NCBI GenBank assembly: GCA_023212725.1
Contig: JALBYF010000031.1
Location: 146,369 to 210,368, forward strand
DNA: 64,000 nucleotides
Source of the DNA: Tranzscheliella williamsii
Lineage: Eukaryota; Basidiomycota; Ustilaginomycetes; Ustilaginales; Ustilaginaceae
Reading direction: 5' to 3'
Numbering within the stretch: the stretch's first letter is position 1; every line of letters begins with the position of its first letter. Positions 60,399 to 64,000 of this stretch are shown one piece after another. Both the position numbers and the translations under genes were made by a program. The notes under the pieces are model-generated. The model worked only from the letters and a program-made list of their open reading frames with translations, had not been told where the DNA came from and ran no database searches.

Positions 60399-60520
60399 GA
60401 AGGGTCCGGTTCACAAAGACGATCGTGATCCCCCAGCACGCACGACCTCTCACCCTAACTCCTCCCACGGCGAACCCTTCCACCTCATCCCTACGTCTTC
60501 ATCCCCAACCTCGGCCAACA

Positions 60521-61198
60521 ATGGTTTCTGGTTTCTCCTTCTGGACTCTCCTCGTGGCTGCCCTCGGTGCCGCCACCGCCACTCCTTTACAAAAGCGGGC
60601 CCCTTGCTCTTCGTATGTCGTGATCAGCACGCGAGGCACCGGCGAGGTGCAGGGTCCTTCTGCTGGATTCCGTACCATGAATTCCCAGATCACCTCCTCC
60701 GTCTCTGGTGGCTCCGTCTACAACACTGTATACGCTGCTGGAGCCGATCAGAACTCAGCCCTTGGTACCGCCGATATCGTCAACAAGATCCAGTCCACCC
60801 TTGGCTCCAACCCCGCCACCTGCTTCATTCTTGAGGGTTACTCGCAGGGCGCTGCCGCTACCTGCAATGCCTTGCCCCGGCTCAGTGGCGACGCATTCGA
60901 CGCAGTCAAGGGAGTCGTCCTACTCGGCAATCCGGAGCACAAGCCCAACCTCGCCTGCAACGTCGACAACCGTGGCGGCTCCTCTACCATGGCCGCTTCT
61001 GGGATTTCAGCGGCCTTCAGTACCGGTGTTCCCAGTAACTGGGTCAGCAAGACGCTTGACATCTGCATTGCCGGCGATGGTATCTGCGACTCTAGACACG
61101 GCTTTGGCATCACGGCACAACATCTCGCATACCCCTCTGACAGCCAGGTACAGTCCATGGGCTCCCAGTTTGCCATCAAGGCCCTCCAAAACAACTAG
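60521..61198 (+). CDS. Secreted cutinase-like enzyme
   Basis: 225 residues, no intron. The frame extends to 60371, but the ATG at 60521 gives a clean signal peptide (hydrophobic core about residues 6-20) followed by a Lys25-Arg26 Kex2-type site, leaving ~199 mature residues. The fold signature is ISTRGTGE, then the nucleophile elbow GYSQG with Ser108, then Asp186 in GDGIC and His201 in QHLAYP. Cys182 and Cys189 should form the disulfide flanking the Asp. The sequence closely resembles the cutinase-like enzymes (CLE/PaE type) of basidiomycetous yeasts, which hydrolyse short-chain esters, plant cutin and aliphatic polyesters. It is extracellular and probably serves leaf-surface growth. A TATA box lies ~125 bases upstream. 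It sits only 2.8 kb from the telomere array. Confidence 0.95.
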   Translation: MVSGFSFWTLLVAALGAATATPLQKRAPCSSYVVISTRGTGEVQGPSAGFRTMNSQITSSVSGGSVYNTVYAAGADQNSALGTADIVNKIQSTLGSNPATCFILEGYSQGAAATCNALPRLSGDAFDAVKGVVLLGNPEHKPNLACNVDNRGGSSTMAASGISAAFSTGVPSNWVSKTLDICIAGDGICDSRHGFGITAQHLAYPSDSQVQSMGSQFAIKALQNN

Positions 61199-61745
61199 GG
61201 CAAACCTGAGCGGTTCAGGTCTAGCTGTACGCAAGGTTAAATAGTACCGAATATTGTTTGGCCCGTCCCCCCGTTCGACCCACCCTCACTTTTGCCCTGA
61301 CTCGCATGCACGCCAAGTACTCAGATTGCAAAATCCAGCGCTACCTCCGTCTCGAGTGCTTAAACTTCAAGTGACACGAGGAAGCGATAATCCCGGAGAA
61401 TATGATCTTGTACTTCCTCACTCCTTGCTACCAAGATGGGTTGCAAACAGATGTTGTCATATCTATATCGTCCTGGACCAGATCCCTTGTGTGGGAAGAG
61501 GAGCAGTGAGACGCATTAAGGCTGAAAAATTGCAGAAATGTGAATTTGATGTTGCGATCTCTCTTGAACACAAAACGTTCCACGGCCACGCCCTAACCTA
61601 ATCCCACGGCCTCTGTCTTCCATTGTCTTTGCTTTCCCGTCCGTGCACCCGACTCTTCTTGTGTCTCGCAGTAGTTGTCAAGTCTTCCGGAAGAATTAAG
61701 ATCTCGGGTTCGGTCTTGCTGCCCTAGCGCAGAAAGGTAGCAAGG
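61199..61745. other. Convergent spacer cutinase / NiCoT permease
   Basis: 547 bases holding the 3' ends of two converging genes. A rightward frame (61254-61601) has no recognisable product. Confidence 0.55.
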
Positions 61746-63347
61746 TCACGTTGGTCTTGCAGGAGCAAGTTTAGAAGTGACATCTTCAAGGCACGACAGA
61801 AGAGAGGAGCCGCGCAGGTCTGGATGGTGGCTGCGGTAAAGGCGGAGGAGGGCACGGGAGGTATACCAGAGCAGGAGAATGGCGACGAAACTGGCGACGA
61901 TGCATGCGCCAATGGTGCCAGAAGCATCATTGGCCTGTTGCCAGAAGAGCCACCAGCGACCTTCGAGCCCGGCGTTGTGCGACTGATCCTGTTGAGCGGC
62001 GGCGCGAGCACATCGGTCACAATGCTCGCCGATGAGACCCATCAACGTGATGATCGAGATGGCAAAGGCAAGCAAGATCGATAAGAAGGTTAGGAGATGC
62101 GACAGCTGTGTCGATGTCGAAAGGGTCTCACTCCCCCTCTCTACCACGTCCGTACCGGGAGCCTGCCAGACGTCGACCTGCACCTCGCCCTGCTCCTGCA
62201 TTCCTTTCGCTTCCCCATCTGCACTCGGAAGACAATCGGGCTCCAGCGGTGCAGGTGGACTGCGATTCGGCTCGACGGATTCCCAGAAACGGAAGCGATG
62301 CTTCCAACCCGAGAGGGACTTATCCCGACGTAGGATCAGCTCGCCCGGTGCGTAGGCATTAATCATAAGGACCGAATCTAGGCTATCGACCAGGGTCATT
62401 CCAGCAGTGAAGAGAAGCGCAAGAAGGATGATGCTTGCGTCGGAACGGTGTGCCTGATCGTTGGGCAAGATGGCGCCATCGGCACCCAGTTCGGTGTCTC
62501 GGACCGGTGTATTGGTAGCACCCGCAACGCCGAGCAGGGCAATCGAGGAGGCTGTATCGAAGCCTAGACCAAAGAGCACGCCGACCGGATACAGCTTGTA
62601 GGGACGATCCACGAGGCGGAAGAGCGGGTAAGCGAGACGAGTGAAAAGGCCACGAAAGCGTCTCTGCTCACCAGCATCACTGGCCTCTTGGGATTTGATT
62701 CCACGTGCCTGTTCCGCCTCTTCCTCTTTGAGTGTTTCATCAGTACGCTGCTTTGCTGGCGAGTCCATAGGCATCTCTACAGGCAGAGCAAGCTGAGACT
62801 GCCCTTGCACTTTGACTCCTTCTTGCCGTCGGGCATATTTGCGTGAAGCGATCACACTTTGTACGAGCAGAACCGAGTTGACGATGGCAAAGAGAAAGAG
62901 GGTGGAGCCGGACACGGCAGAGCCGACGGTGCCGCCCGCCGAGCTGACTTTACCCAGGCGGTTGACGACGCCAAGACTGATGGCGATGGCGCAAATGACG
63001 GCGACAACGATAGTGGAGTGACCGAGGGAGAACCAGAGGCCGCAGGTGACAGGCCTACGTTGGCGGGGAATACGGCTGCGCTTGCTGACATAAGTGGTGG
63101 AAACAATGCGGCGAGTGGCGTTGTCGATGACTGAGATGTGATCAGCGTCCAGGGCGTGTCGCAAGCCCAGCGTCCAAGCCAACAGGCAAAGGCTGAGAAA
63201 GCGGGTACGCGATCGGAAGACAATGGCGGCTACCACCCACAGCAGCACATTGCATGCCAGCTCGGCGACGATGAGTAAGATGCATCGAAGCAGCAAGGTG
63301 GGTCGGGGAGGCGGCCAAGAGCGAAGCAAACGCATCCATCGCAACAT
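61746..63347 (-). CDS. NiCoT-family nickel/cobalt transporter
   Basis: 533 residues, no intron. The frame opens at a TTG (63413); the first ATG is at 63347, and another in-frame ATG at 63335 is possible. The family signature RHALDADHI spans residues 63-71. It is followed by a WFSLGHSTIVV helix, a FLFAIVNSVLLV helix and GLGFDTASSIALL, the known order in HoxN/NixA-type permeases with eight helices. A cytosolic, charged loop around residues 195-250 and another around 370-430 are longer than in bacteria, as in fungal Nic1-type proteins. It should import Ni2+ (for urease) or Co2+ at the plasma membrane. Close telomere proximity could expose it to silencing. Confidence 0.92.
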   Translation of the reverse strand: MLRWMRLLRSWPPPRPTLLLRCILLIVAELACNVLLWVVAAIVFRSRTRFLSLCLLAWTLGLRHALDADHISVIDNATRRIVSTTYVSKRSRIPRQRRPVTCGLWFSLGHSTIVVAVICAIAISLGVVNRLGKVSSAGGTVGSAVSGSTLFLFAIVNSVLLVQSVIASRKYARRQEGVKVQGQSQLALPVEMPMDSPAKQRTDETLKEEEAEQARGIKSQEASDAGEQRRFRGLFTRLAYPLFRLVDRPYKLYPVGVLFGLGFDTASSIALLGVAGATNTPVRDTELGADGAILPNDQAHRSDASIILLALLFTAGMTLVDSLDSVLMINAYAPGELILRRDKSLSGWKHRFRFWESVEPNRSPPAPLEPDCLPSADGEAKGMQEQGEVQVDVWQAPGTDVVERGSETLSTSTQLSHLLTFLSILLAFAISIITLMGLIGEHCDRCARAAAQQDQSHNAGLEGRWWLFWQQANDASGTIGACIVASFVAILLLWYTSRALLRLYRSHHPDLRGSSLLSCLEDVTSKLAPARPT

Positions 63348-63924
63348 GAGGAGCGCTCCCAAACTCGTTCGTGACCCGGCGGTAGATCGTACCGCCTGTC
63401 TTCCTGTCACCAAAGATCGGCCTAGTGTCTTCCCGCACCGTGCAAGTGGAACGCCAGCCGCCTGTGACTATTTTCCTCCCTCTGCGTCCAGACAGTGGGT
63501 ACTATCCGGCCAAGATTCGACGAAGAGCGAGGCAGAAAGAAGGGTATGGCAGCGCCTTAGCATCCCGATTGGACAATAGTTGCTGGGTTTTCGATTGACA
63601 TTTGGGAAATGATATAGGCGCCCCTAAACTTGTTAAAGGTGCCACTCCACTCGTTGCCCAATTCATGAACATAAGGGGGTTGATATAATCACGGCATTTT
63701 TTTAGGGAAATTATACACCGACATAACTTCTTGCTAACCCGACCGAATTTCCTGATAGGCAATCTTGTGCGAAACAAAATCACACCTTCGCTTGCTAGGG
63801 TTGGGTTTGTATACCAGCCGACTGTCATTATGGGTCTGCTCAAAATACAACTTGGTGAGTGGCAGATACAAATTGACAGCGGTAGTTACAAGATCAGAGC
63901 GGTAGCCACAGTTCTGAGGCTGCA
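63348..63924. other. Subtelomeric DNA between NiCoT gene and telomere
   Basis: 577 bases. After the NiCoT 5' flank, the stretch from ~63,570 is AT-richer with T-runs (around 63,699). A leftward 113-codon frame (63502-63843) begins without clear coding features. The 21-base word shared with 43247-43267 lies at 63604-63624. No helicase or transposon remnant is recognisable. Confidence 0.55.
63604..63624 (+). repeat. 21-bp word shared with the NAR1-GMC spacer (copy 2)
   Basis: GGGAAATGATATAGGCGCCCC, 20 of 21 identical to 43247-43267, about 300 bases from the telomere array. Confidence 0.5.
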
Positions 63925-64000
63925 GGGTTAGGGTTAGGGTTAGGGTTAGGGTTAGGGTTAGGGTTAGGGTTAGGGTTAGGGTTAGGGTTAGGGTTAGGGT
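63925..64000 (+). repeat. Telomere, (GGGTTA)n tandem array
   Basis: Twelve perfect TTAGGG-type hexamers plus a partial unit run to the window edge, in the G-rich 5'-to-3' orientation toward the right, as at a right chromosome end. Fungal nuclear telomeres of this class use TTAGGG. The array starts right after CTGCAG without degenerate units. Confidence 0.98.

Larger units (their letters stand above)
57914..60520. other. Gene-poor subtelomeric stretch before the cutinase
   Basis: 2.6 kb without a supported gene. Frames of up to 179 codons (for example 59247-59786 with a true ATG) have no recognisable motifs. Degenerate CCGCGG-containing repeats occupy 58112-58275. The last ~150 bases hold the cutinase promoter. 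Base composition appears closer to 50% GC than in the core genes, judged by eye. Confidence 0.5.

Overview
The window looks like the end of a chromosome from a basidiomycete smut fungus or related yeast (Ustilaginomycotina; a Moesziomyces/Pseudozyma/Ustilago-type genome is the best guess). The evidence is as follows. A TTAGGG telomere array occupies the last 76 bases. Genes are GC-rich and intron-poor, with occasional short GT-AG introns. There is an intron-containing tRNA-Met and a set of clearly fungal housekeeping proteins. A secreted cutinase resembles the cutinase-like enzymes of basidiomycetous leaf yeasts. The species assignment is inference; the telomere and gene content are read directly.

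Bases 1-43,000 are core genome: a truncated CTP-dependent diacylglycerol kinase (DGK1), tRNA-Met(CAT), aspartate-semialdehyde dehydrogenase (HOM2), a full-size PDR-type ABC exporter, a very large CSC1/OSCA-type channel, the RNA/DNA helicase Sen1 (one intron), V-ATPase subunit d (VMA6), a four-exon class IV branched-chain-type aminotransferase, a TRAPPII Trs65-type protein, C2-domain phosphatidylserine decarboxylase (PSD2), an NDUFA4/MLRQ-family mitochondrial protein (three exons), NADP-glutamate dehydrogenase (two exons) and the Fe-S assembly factor NAR1. HOM2, the aminotransferase and GDH form a loose amino-acid/nitrogen theme, but they are separate transcription units.

Bases 43,900-58,000 change in character. 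Here lies a run of small redox and hydrolytic enzyme genes: a GMC oxidoreductase, a zinc-free MDR reductase, an alpha/beta hydrolase with an aspartate nucleophile, a degraded DUF4267 gene, an extended-SDR epimerase-like protein, a DUF1772 (anthrone-oxygenase-like) membrane protein, a glyoxalase/VOC protein and a saccharopine-dehydrogenase-like reductase. They surround one Zn(II)2Cys6 transcription factor. That factor shares a divergent promoter with the epimerase-like gene, and the promoter carries seven 10-bp tandem repeats. No polyketide synthase, NRPS or terpene synthase is present. I read this as a possible undescribed subtelomeric catabolic or tailoring cluster with its own regulator; this is inference from arrangement and families only.

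Bases 58,000-64,000 are subtelomeric: 2.6 kb of gene-poor DNA with degenerate CCGCGG-containing repeats, a secreted cutinase, a nickel/cobalt (NiCoT) permease, about 0.6 kb of AT-richer DNA, then the telomere.

Gene models with introns were built by hand from splice signals and reading-frame continuity. No alignment or database search was run; all family calls come from recognised motifs.
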